Counted from the first letter of the stretch, positions 17,598 through 27,000 are shown. The stretch is 64,000 nucleotides of DNA from Lachnospiraceae bacterium UBA4338 (GCA_002393735.1 DGTK01000017.1:173847-237846), one strand, 5' to 3'. Notes: generated by a model not told the origin, from the letters alone. A program made the numbers and translations.

Positions 17598-18599
17598 TTA
17601 TGGTTTTTCAAGACCAAAGTGGTCATAACAAAGCGTTGTTGCTACTCTTCCCTTAGGGGTTCTGTTAATGAATCCGTTCTTGATTAAATATGGTTCATAA
17701 ACATCTTCAACTGTTCCCGAATCCTCACCTATGGCTGCAGATATTGTATCAAGTCCAACAGGTCCTCCACCAAATTTCTCAATAATGGTAAGCAGCAGTT
17801 TTCTGTCGGTTTCATCAAGACCATTTCTGTCAATTCCAATTAAATCAAGAGCTTCATTGGTTATATCAGCATTTAATACGCCTTCATGACAAACAAGGGA
17901 ATAATCCCTTACTCTTTTAAGAATTCTGTTGGCAAGTCTTGGTGTTCCCCTGCTTCTTAAGGCCATTGCCATGGCGCTGTCATAATCTACCATTATATCC
18001 ATGGTTTTGGATGAATTAAGAATTATTGTTGTTAATTCTTCAGGTGTATAGAACTCAAGCCTGTGAATTTCACCGAATCTGTCACGAAGCGGCGCTGAAA
18101 GAAGTCCTGCCCTTGTGGTAGCGCCAACCAGGGTAAACTTAGGAAGGGAAAGCCTTACAGACCTTGCGCTGCTGCTCTGATCCTTACCAAGAATAATATC
18201 TATTACAAAATCCTCCATCGCAGGATATAATACTTCTTCAACCTGTCTGTTAAGCCTGTGAATCTCATCGATAAATAAAATATCGCCTTCATTAAGCCCG
18301 TTAAGAATCGCAGCAATTTCACCGGGTTTCTCAATGGCAGGCCCGCTGGTGATTTTGATCTTGGATCCCATTTCATTGGCAAGAATTGTAGCAAGTGTTG
18401 TCTTACCAAGTCCCGGAGGGCCATATAATAAAATATGATCAAGGGCTTCTCCTCTTGATTTAGCGGCATCAATTGAGATGCGAACCGCCTTTTTAATATT
18501 ATCCTGACCAATATAATTATTCAGGGTAACAGGTCTTAAGGAGACTTCTTTACTCTGCTCTTCTTTTTGTATTTCAGTTTCTATAATTCTTTTGGCCAT
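17598..18599 (-). CDS. ruvB: Holliday junction branch migration helicase RuvB
   Basis: AAA+ motor of the RuvAB complex, 333 aa. Walker A is GPPGLGKT (60-67) and Walker B is ILFIDEIHRL (about 111-120). GATTRAGLLSAPLRDRFG carries sensor 1 and the arginine finger region. The C-terminal winged helix ends TPKGRVATTLCYDHFG. The gene follows ruvA by 10 bp, so both subunits come from one transcript. Length and motifs are normal. Confidence 0.97.
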   Translation of the reverse strand: MAKRIIETEIQKEEQSKEVSLRPVTLNNYIGQDNIKKAVRISIDAAKSRGEALDHILLYGPPGLGKTTLATILANEMGSKIKITSGPAIEKPGEIAAILNGLNEGDILFIDEIHRLNRQVEEVLYPAMEDFVIDIILGKDQSSSARSVRLSLPKFTLVGATTRAGLLSAPLRDRFGEIHRLEFYTPEELTTIILNSSKTMDIMVDYDSAMAMALRSRGTPRLANRILKRVRDYSLVCHEGVLNADITNEALDLIGIDRNGLDETDRKLLLTIIEKFGGGPVGLDTISAAIGEDSGTVEDVYEPYLIKNGFINRTPKGRVATTLCYDHFGLEKP

Positions 18600-18609
18600 T
18601 ATCTAACCT

Positions 18610-19209
18610 CTATAAAGTAATAATGATTCTAAGCGCTTTACTGAGTAAATCACTTTCATTTAAGCTTTCTGCCCCGTCAATACTCTTAACTGCCTTAATT
18701 GCATTAGCCTTGGAATAACCAAGAGAAACAAGAGCATCTATTACATTAACAACATTCTCATTGTCTATATCACTCTTAAGTACAGCAGCGCCGGAAGAAA
18801 TACCACTTTTCTCAAGTTTCTTTTTACAGTCTGCCACGATTTTGGTAGCAATTCTTTCTGAAATGCCTGATGGCTTTGATAAAAATACAATATCTTCAGC
18901 AAGAATTGCGTCAATAACTTCAGAATAAGAATAATTATCATAAAATGACAGCACACTCTTAGGTCCCACGCCGGAAGCATTTAATAAAATCTTACATAAA
19001 TCCAGTTCTTCCTTAAGTTCAAAACCGAATAATGTTACTTCTCCGTCCTTACCGTAATTGGTATAGATATATAATGCCATATTGTCATCCGGAAGTACTT
19101 TGGCCATAACGGTTTTTGATACTCTTACATTATATCCAACTCCTGAACAAAGAAGACACACATTCTCACTGTCTGTATATATAACTTTACCTTCAAGATA
19201 ACCTATCAT
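18610..19209 (-). CDS. ruvA: Holliday junction DNA-binding protein RuvA
   Basis: Four-way junction binding subunit, 199 aa. It has an OB-fold N-terminus (MIGYLEGKVIYTDSENVCL), helix-hairpin-helix segments (LLNASGVGPKSVLSF; LSKPSGISERIATKIV), and domain III (NVIDALVSLGYSKANAIKAV) that contacts RuvB. It overlaps the upstream Gx-transporter gene by one base. Typical RuvA length. Confidence 0.95.
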   Translation of the reverse strand: MIGYLEGKVIYTDSENVCLLCSGVGYNVRVSKTVMAKVLPDDNMALYIYTNYGKDGEVTLFGFELKEELDLCKILLNASGVGPKSVLSFYDNYSYSEVIDAILAEDIVFLSKPSGISERIATKIVADCKKKLEKSGISSGAAVLKSDIDNENVVNVIDALVSLGYSKANAIKAVKSIDGAESLNESDLLSKALRIIITL

Positions 19210-19715
19210 TAACTCTTAACTCTTTCCAAATCTATTTTCTTAAGCTGCGGCAGTATTATTCTGCCAATGATTCCTATGATTAAACCTGTAATAATACCGC
19301 TTATTATAAGCACAGGCAGATAATCAATAAGTTTGACAATTCCTGTCACTGCCATGGCAGTAAGTATCTGCGCAGTATTATGTCCAACTGCTCCCGCAAC
19401 AGATACGCCTATAATGCTAAAGCCTTTACTCTTATATAAAGGATACATTAAAGCCATGCTTATCACTGCGCCAGCCAATGAATAAATAAAACTGTAAGGA
19501 TTGGCAAAAAGCACCGCCAGCAGTATTATTCTTACAAAATTAATCGCCACCGCTTCCTTAACGCCATATGTATAAAGACAAATAACTATTAATACATTGG
19601 CAAGTCCTAGTTTAACCCCGGGTACCGGGATTGGCAGCGGAACTATGGCTTCCACATATGAAAATATTAAAGCAAGGCAGGCAAAAAGCCCGAGAAACGC
19701 AGTTTTCTTATACAT
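19209..19715 (-). CDS. Gx transporter family membrane protein (HepT/ECF-S-like)
   Basis: 168-aa membrane protein with about five hydrophobic segments. It opens KKTAFLGLFACLALIFSYVEAIVPLPIPVPGVKLGLANV, the signature of the Gx transporter family, formerly called heptaprenyl diphosphate synthase component I. These resemble substrate-binding (S) components of ECF transporters. It is coupled by a one-base overlap to a NusG-domain-II protein upstream, its standard partner in Firmicutes, and to ruvA downstream. The substrate is unknown. Confidence 0.83.
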   Translation of the reverse strand: MYKKTAFLGLFACLALIFSYVEAIVPLPIPVPGVKLGLANVLIVICLYTYGVKEAVAINFVRIILLAVLFANPYSFIYSLAGAVISMALMYPLYKSKGFSIIGVSVAGAVGHNTAQILTAMAVTGIVKLIDYLPVLIISGIITGLIIGIIGRIILPQLKKIDLERVKS

Positions 19716-20077
19716 TATTCCGAAACAAAATCAATATTATTATCTTTATCAGATTCAACAGTTACAATCACAGAATGAGGAATACATATTATGCTCTCAC
19801 CATCACGTGATATATGCCCCATCCTTACACAGTCAAGGCCTTTGCAGTTGGCATCATCTATATAGGCTTCGCCGTCTTTTATCACAAGATTATTATAGTC
19901 ATTACCTGTTTTTATCAGATATTCTGAGTCTTCATTTAAAAGTGCTGTATAAATTACTTTATCATTTAATTTAACAATGACCTTTTCTCCTGATGACTGA
20001 CCCCTAAGAATTATAATAATCCAGACAACTGATATTATGGTCAAAGAAGCTATTAATATATAATCCCATTTCTTCAT
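19715..20077 (-). CDS. NusG domain II-containing membrane-anchored protein
   Basis: 120-aa protein with one N-terminal membrane segment (about 6-25) and an extracytoplasmic NusG-II-like beta domain. CKGLDCVRMGHISRDGESIICIPHSVIV contains a conserved Cys pair and the IxCxPH ending of the family. It is not the transcription factor NusG. The gene is directly upstream of, and overlapping, the Gx transporter gene. Their constant pairing suggests a shared transport or respiratory role, unproven. Confidence 0.82.
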   Translation of the reverse strand: MKKWDYILIASLTIISVVWIIIILRGQSSGEKVIVKLNDKVIYTALLNEDSEYLIKTGNDYNNLVIKDGEAYIDDANCKGLDCVRMGHISRDGESIICIPHSVIVTVESDKDNNIDFVSE

Positions 20078-20082
20078 AAAGA

Positions 20083-20568
20083 CTATTCACCCAAAGAGCA
20101 TTTGCTCATTGCAAGAGTACCTGTTCTGCAAACTTCAGTTATATTAAACTTACCAAGCATATCCAAAAGACCTGTGGTTTTATCAGGTTCAGCACAAAGA
20201 TAAATAATCATATAGTCTTTATTTGAATCCACAATCTCTGCTTTGGTAAGCTGGCAAATCTCAAGAATCTCTCCACGATTTGCCGCTGTATACTTAATCT
20301 TTACAAGAATTATCTCTTTTAAAATCGCATTCTGCTCTTCAAAAGTTCTAACCTTTATAACATCAAGTTTCTTATTAAGCTGTTTCTCAATCTGTTCCAT
20401 CTCCCACTTGCTGCCGCTTGAGCAGATTGTCATATGGGATATGGTTTTATCATTAGTCTCCCCCACCGTAAGTGTATCGATATTATAGGAGCGTCTTGCG
20501 AATAATCCGGAAACCTTTGATAATACACCGGAGCGGTTTTCAACTAAAACTGAAAAAATCTTCTTCAT
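20083..20568 (-). CDS. ilvN: acetolactate synthase small (regulatory) subunit
   Basis: 161-aa regulatory subunit of acetohydroxyacid synthase, first step of valine, leucine and isoleucine synthesis. The N-terminal ACT domain reads VLVENRSGVLSKVSGLFARRSYNIDTLTVGET. The C-terminal domain (about 80-161) completes it. It follows ilvB by 12 bp, so the catalytic and feedback-sensing subunits are co-transcribed. Confidence 0.93.
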   Translation of the reverse strand: MKKIFSVLVENRSGVLSKVSGLFARRSYNIDTLTVGETNDKTISHMTICSSGSKWEMEQIEKQLNKKLDVIKVRTFEEQNAILKEIILVKIKYTAANRGEILEICQLTKAEIVDSNKDYMIIYLCAEPDKTTGLLDMLGKFNITEVCRTGTLAMSKCSLGE

Positions 20569-20580
20569 GTCTTCTTCCTC

Positions 20581-22194
20581 TTAAGATGCAGTAAAAGCAT
20601 CCGGATCCACCATTACTTCCATAATGACGCTCTCATCAGCCTTTAGGAATTCATTTATCATGTCTTCTTCTTTATCCATATTCTCCATAAGCATATATTT
20701 GATGTCATATGCTTTGGCTATATGTTTAAGTTTAGGATAAATACCCAGTTCTTCCATTGTATAATTATTCTGATATGAAATATGCTGATATTCCTTAATC
20801 ATTCCAAGGCTGTGATTATTCATGACAATAATCTTTATCTTTCCATTAAGAGCCTTTAGGGATGACAGTTCATTCATATTCATTTGAAAAGCCCCGTCGC
20901 CCATAACTGCAATTACATTCCTGTCGTGCATTGAAGCACCGATTGCTGCAGGAAGTGAATAACCCATACAGCCCATTCCGCCGGAAGTTAAGAACTTATT
21001 ATCCTTAATTATAAAATTCTGACAGGAATAAATCTGATTTTGTCCAATATCCGAAACATAAACATATGAACTGTCCAGTTTACCTGATAAATCTCTTACA
21101 AGTTCATTAGGATTTACATACTTGGATGTACTTTCCAACTTTTCTTCCCTTGTCTGTTTATACTTAAGAAGACTCATAAGCCATGGAGTAAAATCCATCT
21201 CATCCTCAAAAGCATTCAGATCTTCAAGGATATTCTTTGCATCCCCTACGATAGGAATTGAAGGGCCGGCATTTTTGCCAATTTCGGCAGGATCTACATC
21301 AATATGAATAAGTTTCTTGTTATTTGTTATTAAATCCGGCTGCTTAACAGCCCTGTCTGCAACTCTTGCGCCAACCATAATAAGTACATCTGACTCATTC
21401 ATGGCTTTGTTGGCATATTTCTTACCATTATTTCCAACCATTCCCATATAAAGTTCATCATAGGAATTCATGATTCCAAGACCCATCATGGTTGTAACAA
21501 CAGGAATATTATATTTATGTGCAAAGGTACGAAGTTCATCAATTGCATCAGCCGAGATTACGCCGCCGCCTGCACAGATAATCGGCCTCGTTGCCTTCTT
21601 AAGCTGAGTGATAACCTTCTTAATCTGAACTGCATGACCTTTAACTGTCGGTTTATATGTTCTTAAATTAACTGACTCAGGATAGTTAAAATCCCCGCCT
21701 TCATTTAAAAGCACATCCACAGGAATATCCACAAGCACAGGACCTTTACGGCCTGTTGATGCTATATAAAATGCTTCTTTGATAACCCTTGGAATGTCTG
21801 ATGCATTCTTAACAAGATAACTGTATTTAACAAAAGACTCTGAAGCCCCTGTAATATCAGCTTCCTGGAACATGTCTGTTCCTATATGTTCACTCTTAAC
21901 CTGGCCTGTAATACAAACTAAAGGAATGCTGTCTGCAAATGCAGTCGCTATTCCTGTAATAAGATTGGTTGCACCAGGACCTGAAGAAACCGCACATACA
22001 CCAACTTTGCCATAACTTCTTGCATATCCGTTGGCAGCATGAGCACAGTTAGCTTCATGTCTCATTAATACTCCCTTTATTTCTGACTTTGTAAGAGCAT
22101 CATAAAAAGGGCATATTGAAACACCCGGATAACCAAAAACATATTCTGTATTTTCTTTTTCTAAAGCTTTAACCAAAAGCTCTGCGCCAGTCAT
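20581..22194 (-). CDS. ilvB: acetolactate synthase large (catalytic) subunit
   Basis: Thiamine diphosphate-dependent enzyme joining two pyruvates, or pyruvate and 2-oxobutyrate. 537 aa, slightly short for the family. The catalytic Glu is E47 (MRHEANCAHAANGYAR), the TPP-Mg motif is AVMGDGAFQMNMNELSSL...MNN, and the FAD-region features SGPGATNLITGIATAFADSIP are intact. It heads the long unit through ilvN, ruvAB and zapA to the PBP. No T-box or leader peptide was found upstream. Instead an inverted repeat overlaps the promoter. Confidence 0.95.
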   Translation of the reverse strand: MTGAELLVKALEKENTEYVFGYPGVSICPFYDALTKSEIKGVLMRHEANCAHAANGYARSYGKVGVCAVSSGPGATNLITGIATAFADSIPLVCITGQVKSEHIGTDMFQEADITGASESFVKYSYLVKNASDIPRVIKEAFYIASTGRKGPVLVDIPVDVLLNEGGDFNYPESVNLRTYKPTVKGHAVQIKKVITQLKKATRPIICAGGGVISADAIDELRTFAHKYNIPVVTTMMGLGIMNSYDELYMGMVGNNGKKYANKAMNESDVLIMVGARVADRAVKQPDLITNNKKLIHIDVDPAEIGKNAGPSIPIVGDAKNILEDLNAFEDEMDFTPWLMSLLKYKQTREEKLESTSKYVNPNELVRDLSGKLDSSYVYVSDIGQNQIYSCQNFIIKDNKFLTSGGMGCMGYSLPAAIGASMHDRNVIAVMGDGAFQMNMNELSSLKALNGKIKIIVMNNHSLGMIKEYQHISYQNNYTMEELGIYPKLKHIAKAYDIKYMLMENMDKEEDMINEFLKADESVIMEVMVDPDAFTAS

Positions 22195-22229
22195 TAGTTA
22201 TTTCTCCGTTTTTACGCTTATTCCCACAT

Positions 22230-22274
22230 ATTTTATCACATTTATATGGTCTATATCAAATATTTTGACCATAT
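22230..22274 (-). promoter_or_regulatory. ilvB promoter with overlapping operator-like inverted repeat
   Basis: On the minus strand the -35 is TTGATA (22259-22254), followed by an 18-base spacer and an extended -10 TGATAAAAT (TAAAAT at 22235-22230). The inverted repeat ATATGGTC (22244-22251) / GACCATAT (22267-22274) puts one arm between -35 and -10 and the other just upstream of -35, a repressor-like geometry. Motifs are direct; regulation is inferred. Confidence 0.5.
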
Positions 22275-22340
22275 ATATACTATATATTGATTTTTTTTGC
22301 TATATATGGTACATTTTATGAGTTGAAAGGAGTGAATAAT

Positions 22341-22781
22341 ATGAAAAAGTCATTATTTTTCGCTGCATTATTTCTTATGGTCTTATCATTGGCCGGATGC
22401 GGCAAAAAAGACAAGGAATTAGCTGAATATAAAACCCAAGTTGAATCATTTTACGATACAGTATTTACATCATCACAGAATATCAATGCAATTGATATGA
22501 CAGATAAAGATAAAGCTGAGACTGAGATGCTTGCGGAATTAGATACAATCAATGCAGCATTCCAGGAATTTGCAGAAGTTACTGCTCCTGAGGAATTCTC
22601 AAATGTAGATGAATCTGCTGATGCAGCTGCCGAAGCAATGGCCGAAGCCAACAGTTTGTATCACGAATTCTTTGCCAAAGAAGAATATGATGAAGCATTG
22701 GCCCTTAATGCCAAAGCAAAATATTCTGAAGCAATCACCTATGTTAACGAAATGGGAACAATGTTTTCAGAAAAGAGATAA
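22341..22781 (+). CDS. small secreted lipoprotein of unknown function
   Basis: 146-aa predicted lipoprotein. The signal peptide MKKSLFFAALFLMVLSLAGC has a lipobox LAGC with C20 as the lipidated residue. The mature part is acidic, helical and Ala/Glu-rich (KELAEYKTQVESFYDTVF; NVDESADAAAEAMAEAN). I chose the ATG at 22341 because AAAGGAG precedes it by about ten bases; an upstream in-frame start at 22287 lacks a site. It is monocistronic, divergent from ilvB, and ends in a strong terminator. I do not recognise the family. Confidence 0.8.
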   Translation: MKKSLFFAALFLMVLSLAGCGKKDKELAEYKTQVESFYDTVFTSSQNINAIDMTDKDKAETEMLAELDTINAAFQEFAEVTAPEEFSNVDESADAAAEAMAEANSLYHEFFAKEEYDEALALNAKAKYSEAITYVNEMGTMFSEKR

Positions 22782-22795
22782 TGAGGTAACCAATG

Positions 22796-22828
22796 AAGGC
22801 GTTCTAACATTAGAACGCCTTATTTTTA
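22796..22828 (+). terminator. terminator of the lipoprotein gene
   Basis: The 11-bp stem AAGGCGTTCTA (22796-22806) / TAGAACGCCTT (22811-22821) with a 4-base loop is followed by ATTTTTATG. It lies 14 bp after the stop. Confidence 0.9.
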
Positions 22829-22858
22829 TGTCTTTTATTTAATTAAAATTTATTTATA

Positions 22859-23527
22859 TTATCTTTTTGCAACAATATGATCTGCATCTTTATAAATGCT
22901 ATTTGCCTCAACATATCCTCTTACACATGAAGTTGGATAAATGTTACTGAACTTTCCAACTACTGTTCCAGGATTAAGCACGCTGTTACAGCCAACTTCT
23001 ACATTATCTGCAAGCATTGCACCAAACTTCTTAAGTCCTGTTTCGATATTACCCTCTTTTGACTTAACAACAACCAGAGTTTTGTCGCTCTTAACATTGG
23101 ATGTAATTGAACCGGCACCCATATGAGACTTAAATCCAAGTACGCTGTCTCCAACATAATTATAATGTGGAACCTGAACATTATTAAATAAAATAACATT
23201 CTTAAGTTCTGTCGAATTACCTACAACGCAGTTTTTGCCAACAATGGCATTGCCACGAATGAAAGCACACTGTCTTACCTCTGCATTTTCATCAATGATA
23301 CATGGGCCATTGATATAGGCTGTAGGAAATACTGTTGCACTTTTTGCAATCCAGACATTTTCCTTAACCTCTTCATAAATCTCCTTATCAAGAGTCGGAC
23401 CTAATTTAAGAATAAAATCCTTGATTAAAGGAAGTGCTTCCCAAGGATAATTAAGACCTTCAAAAATCTCCGCCGCTATAGTCTCCTCTAAAGTATACAT
23501 ATTTTTAATTAACATCTTGTCGTACAT
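22859..23527 (-). CDS. left-handed beta-helix (GlmU-C-like) protein
   Basis: 222-aa hexapeptide-repeat protein, often annotated as UDP-N-acetylglucosamine pyrophosphorylase. It has an N-terminal helical part (1-60), then repeats from NVWIAKSATVFPTAYINGPCIID through GNAIVGKNCVVGNSTELKN, a loop with HYNYVGDSVLGFKSHMGAG, and DNVEVGCNSVLNPGTVVG. There is no nucleotidyltransferase domain, so pyrophosphorylase activity is unlikely. An acyl- or acetyltransferase-like fold is all that can be claimed. It abuts topB with no gap and is last in the argH-asd-topB unit. Confidence 0.75.
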   Translation of the reverse strand: MYDKMLIKNMYTLEETIAAEIFEGLNYPWEALPLIKDFILKLGPTLDKEIYEEVKENVWIAKSATVFPTAYINGPCIIDENAEVRQCAFIRGNAIVGKNCVVGNSTELKNVILFNNVQVPHYNYVGDSVLGFKSHMGAGSITSNVKSDKTLVVVKSKEGNIETGLKKFGAMLADNVEVGCNSVLNPGTVVGKFSNIYPTSCVRGYVEANSIYKDADHIVAKR

Positions 23528-25603
23528 TTACGATTCCTCCTTCTTAGACTTCTTGTTTTTATCTGTTTTATTATTCTTATAATAAACTGCAGCCCTGTCA
23601 AAATACTGATTAAGAGTATACTGATTCTTAAGTCCCTTTACCATATTTGTTGAATCAGTAACAAATTTATTTAATTTCTCAGTATATTCATCTTTGCTGA
23701 TTTCTCCATCTGCAACCTTTGATAATCCCATTTCCCAGCTGGCAGTAAATGCCGGATTCAAAAGATTCTTAATGGATAAAACCACCACATCACAGATCAT
23801 TTCTCCTAAAAGTGTCGGAGTAACAATCTGGGTTTTATTATTAAGTAAAAGATATTTATTATTAACAAGCTTTGTAAGAATACCGGCTCTTGTGGCAGAA
23901 GTTCCTATTCCACTGCCCTTCATCCTGGCCTTTAAATCTTCGTTATCGATGGTTTTGCCGGCGCTTTCCATGGCTTTAATAAGAGAACCTGAATTGTATC
24001 TTGTAGGAGGCTTGGTTTCACCACTGTTAATCTTTAGATCAGTAATTCTTACCATGGCACCTTTCTTTAAGCCCGATAAGGCAAGAAGCATGTTGTCATC
24101 GCATTCGATTTCAACTTCCCTTTCTTCCTTATTCTCATCTTCATCCTCTTCTTTGGCCTTATTCTTCTTAAAGGAAAATTTTAGAGCCTTTAAATATCCT
24201 TCATCCTTAAGAACCTTGAAGGATGAGAAGAAATGCTCATTCTCAGCCGATAATTCCAGTTGCAGTTTCTCATACTGGGCAGGATTTAAGAATATGCTAA
24301 TAAATCTTCTGCAGATAAGTTCATATATATTTCTCTTTGTTTCATCCAGGGATGCCAAAGCTGACAGTCCATCACCCGTAGGAATAATGGCATAGTGGTC
24401 TGTAATAGCCTTGTCATTAACATACTTGGTTTTGGTTATTGACTTATATAAACCAAGGTCTTTAATCTCATTTATTAAATCCTTATAGGCATCCATTTTG
24501 TAAAGGCCGTTAAGATTCTTGGTAATTTCCTTCGATACTGCTGTAGAAAGCACTCTTGCATCAGTTCTTGGATATGTTACAAGTTTCTTTTCATATAATT
24601 CCTGAATTGCATTCAGGGTCTGATCCGGATTTATCTTAAAATACTTGGAGCATTCGTTTTGTAAGTCTGCAAGGTTATACAAAAGAGGCGCATTTTTCTT
24701 CTCTGTCTTCTTGTTTGTACTTACAATTTCTGCTTCCACATTATCATTTTCCAAAGAACGTCCCTTAAGAATATGATTAATCAGTTCCCGAGCTTTCTCT
24801 TCTTTTAAGAAGCCGCAATCTTTATATAATTCCTTATCATCCTTAAAAGCAGACGTATCAGTAACTTTCCACTCTGCATCTATGTTATTTTCTGATAAAG
24901 CAAAAGAAAGCACCACCTTGTAAAACGGAGTCTTGACAAAGTTTCTGATTTCCCTCTCTCTTCTTACCACCATACCTAAAGTACAGGTCATAACGCGGCC
25001 TACGGCAATAACGGATTTATCCAGGTTAAGATACTGCTTAATCTGATAGCCGTATTTTAAGGTTAATACTCTGGAGAAATTAATACCCATGAGGTAATCT
25101 TCCTGAGCCCTGAGGTAAGCTGCATCCGAAAGATTATCATAATAGGAAATATCCTTAGCTTCCCTTATTCCTCTTAAAATCTCTTCATCAGTCTGGGAAT
25201 CAATCCACACTCTTAAGGTCTTCTTATCCTTAACACCGCACTGCGCTGCCACAAGACGGTATATATATTCTCCTTCTCGTCCCGAGTCAGTGCAGACATA
25301 GATTGTATCGACTTTGTCACTGGTAAGAAGTTTTGATACAATTTCATACTGCTTACTTGCTGATGCAATAACTTCGTATTTATATTCAGTTGGTATAAAT
25401 GGAATTGTATTATAATCCCACTTCTTTAAATTCTCATCATAAATTTCCGGATAACTCATATTAACAAGGTGACCTACACACCAGGTCACAATATAGGAAT
25501 CAGATTCCATATATCCGTTTGAAGATGAGAAATTCTCCTTAAGGGCCGCAGCAAACTGTTTGGCAACTGAAGGTTTTTCTGCTATAAATAACTTTTTTGA
25601 CAT
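23528..25603 (-). CDS. topB: DNA topoisomerase III (type IA)
   Basis: Single-strand passage topoisomerase, 691 aa. The TOPRIM domain starts KLFIAEKPSVAKQFA and has CTDSGREGEYIYR at the metal site (104-116), where many family members read TDADREGE. The active-site tyrosine is Y344 in LVTYPRTDAR. The C-terminus is lysine-rich (KTDKNKKSKKEES) and has no zinc fingers. It lies between the beta-helix protein and a degenerate ATPase gene, in the argH-asd unit. Confidence 0.92.
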   Translation of the reverse strand: MSKKLFIAEKPSVAKQFAAALKENFSSSNGYMESDSYIVTWCVGHLVNMSYPEIYDENLKKWDYNTIPFIPTEYKYEVIASASKQYEIVSKLLTSDKVDTIYVCTDSGREGEYIYRLVAAQCGVKDKKTLRVWIDSQTDEEILRGIREAKDISYYDNLSDAAYLRAQEDYLMGINFSRVLTLKYGYQIKQYLNLDKSVIAVGRVMTCTLGMVVRREREIRNFVKTPFYKVVLSFALSENNIDAEWKVTDTSAFKDDKELYKDCGFLKEEKARELINHILKGRSLENDNVEAEIVSTNKKTEKKNAPLLYNLADLQNECSKYFKINPDQTLNAIQELYEKKLVTYPRTDARVLSTAVSKEITKNLNGLYKMDAYKDLINEIKDLGLYKSITKTKYVNDKAITDHYAIIPTGDGLSALASLDETKRNIYELICRRFISIFLNPAQYEKLQLELSAENEHFFSSFKVLKDEGYLKALKFSFKKNKAKEEDEDENKEEREVEIECDDNMLLALSGLKKGAMVRITDLKINSGETKPPTRYNSGSLIKAMESAGKTIDNEDLKARMKGSGIGTSATRAGILTKLVNNKYLLLNNKTQIVTPTLLGEMICDVVVLSIKNLLNPAFTASWEMGLSKVADGEISKDEYTEKLNKFVTDSTNMVKGLKNQYTLNQYFDRAAVYYKNNKTDKNKKSKKEES

Positions 25604-25611
25604 ATATTTAC

Positions 25612-26979
25612 CTAAAAATCTGATAATTCAATAAGTTTAATCTGGTCACTGCCCCTGGCATTCATTTTAAGCTTATTATCAAAGCCATATAATGAATAAA
25701 TATAAATCATTTCCGGATCAAGATAAGCTTTATCAATGCAGAATATCAGCCACTCCAAATCCATAAGATTCATGGCATCAGGACCTGTATGGCAAAAACC
25801 AACTACGGTTTTTCTGTTATCATCTTCCAAAATTATATCGATTGTACCATTCTTTCCTACCCAGGTTCCATATCTGGTAGCTTCGATTTCCAAAGCACCT
25901 TTTTCGCTCATCAAAAGCATATATTCCCTGCAAACATTACTAAAATACCTGTTTGTAAAATCCCTGAGCCCCTCTTTAATGAACTTATCATAAAACTCAT
26001 CAGGGTCTAATGTATCAAGCATGGAAAGATTCGGATAAATAAATCTATACCAGAATGCCACCAGAGAATTATTAATCCTGTATATTCCTTTTTTGGTATT
26101 TACAAAACCGGCAGTATCGTAGGAATATACTTTCTTTATTACATCAATGGCATCAAGATTCTTTAAATAAACACTTAATTTGGCTCTTCCAAATTCTGTA
26201 TGATTATGAAGGGCATTAAGTTTCTCTCTTCCTTCTGCAAGGGAGGCAAGTACTGTGGAATATACATTTAATTCTCTCATTTCATTAAGAATTATATCTT
26301 CTCCAACCCTCTTAAGTGGCGCATCATCTTTTAAAAAAGCATTAATAATATTATCTTTTAGACTTAGTTCCGGCTTAAAATAAATCCAGTAATCCTGAAG
26401 ACCGCCTAAAATGCAGTAATAGCCAATACATTTTTCAATATCTGTATTATAGAAACATGCAAGATCAAGGAAAGACAATGGATTAACCTTTATAAATCCA
26501 TCTATGGAGTAGGCACTTTTGCCTATGATTGATACAAACTGATTCTCAATCCAGGAAATATGGTCAGTTGATAATATCACCAGAAGGCGGTTATCAAGCT
26601 GATATTCTCTTACAAATATTCCGAGCTGATTGACAAAATCAGGACATACCTTAAGAATATTATGAAAATCTTCAATGACTATAACAAGTTTATCTCCCTT
26701 AAGAGACTCCAAAATAGCATCAAAAATATCAGAAAAATCAGGGTATTCATTATCCAAACAAATACCCTGACTAACTAACTGTTTGTTCCAAAGGTAGCAT
26801 ATATTACGAAGTGATGTATTAGCCACTTTGTGAATATATGCCTTTTTATCCTTTGTAAATTCTTTAATTAAACTAAGAAGCCCTACGCCTTTAGGGCCAT
26901 AGAGAACAATAAGGTTGCTGGTATCATTATTATAGAAACTATTTAATTTATTAAGTTCTTCTGCGATACCCGGTAACAT
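25612..26979 (-). CDS. archaeal-type ATPase (DUF234-like) with degenerate active sites
   Basis: 455-aa protein with the architecture of ATPase_2/DUF234 proteins: P-loop domain, winged helix, then a nuclease-like C-terminal domain. The P-loop position reads GPKGVGLL (28-35), lacking the Lys and Ser/Thr of G-x4-G-K-S/T. The Walker B region reads VIVIEDFHN instead of a DE pair. In the C-terminal domain the IDIILEDDNRKTVVGFCHTG segment has no Lys at the E-x-K position of PD-(D/E)xK folds. The open frame is intact and starts 21 bp after asd. ATP hydrolysis looks unlikely; a binding or structural role is inferred. Confidence 0.7.
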   Translation of the reverse strand: MLPGIAEELNKLNSFYNNDTSNLIVLYGPKGVGLLSLIKEFTKDKKAYIHKVANTSLRNICYLWNKQLVSQGICLDNEYPDFSDIFDAILESLKGDKLVIVIEDFHNILKVCPDFVNQLGIFVREYQLDNRLLVILSTDHISWIENQFVSIIGKSAYSIDGFIKVNPLSFLDLACFYNTDIEKCIGYYCILGGLQDYWIYFKPELSLKDNIINAFLKDDAPLKRVGEDIILNEMRELNVYSTVLASLAEGREKLNALHNHTEFGRAKLSVYLKNLDAIDVIKKVYSYDTAGFVNTKKGIYRINNSLVAFWYRFIYPNLSMLDTLDPDEFYDKFIKEGLRDFTNRYFSNVCREYMLLMSEKGALEIEATRYGTWVGKNGTIDIILEDDNRKTVVGFCHTGPDAMNLMDLEWLIFCIDKAYLDPEMIYIYSLYGFDNKLKMNARGSDQIKLIELSDF

Positions 26980-27000
26980 ATTATCCCCTTATATTAAATA

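Noticed and set aside
23694..24395. Long 233-aa open frame on the plus strand opposite topB
   Set aside because: Lies wholly antisense to a gene with intact topoisomerase motifs, has no ribosome-binding site and shows low-complexity Ser/Leu composition.
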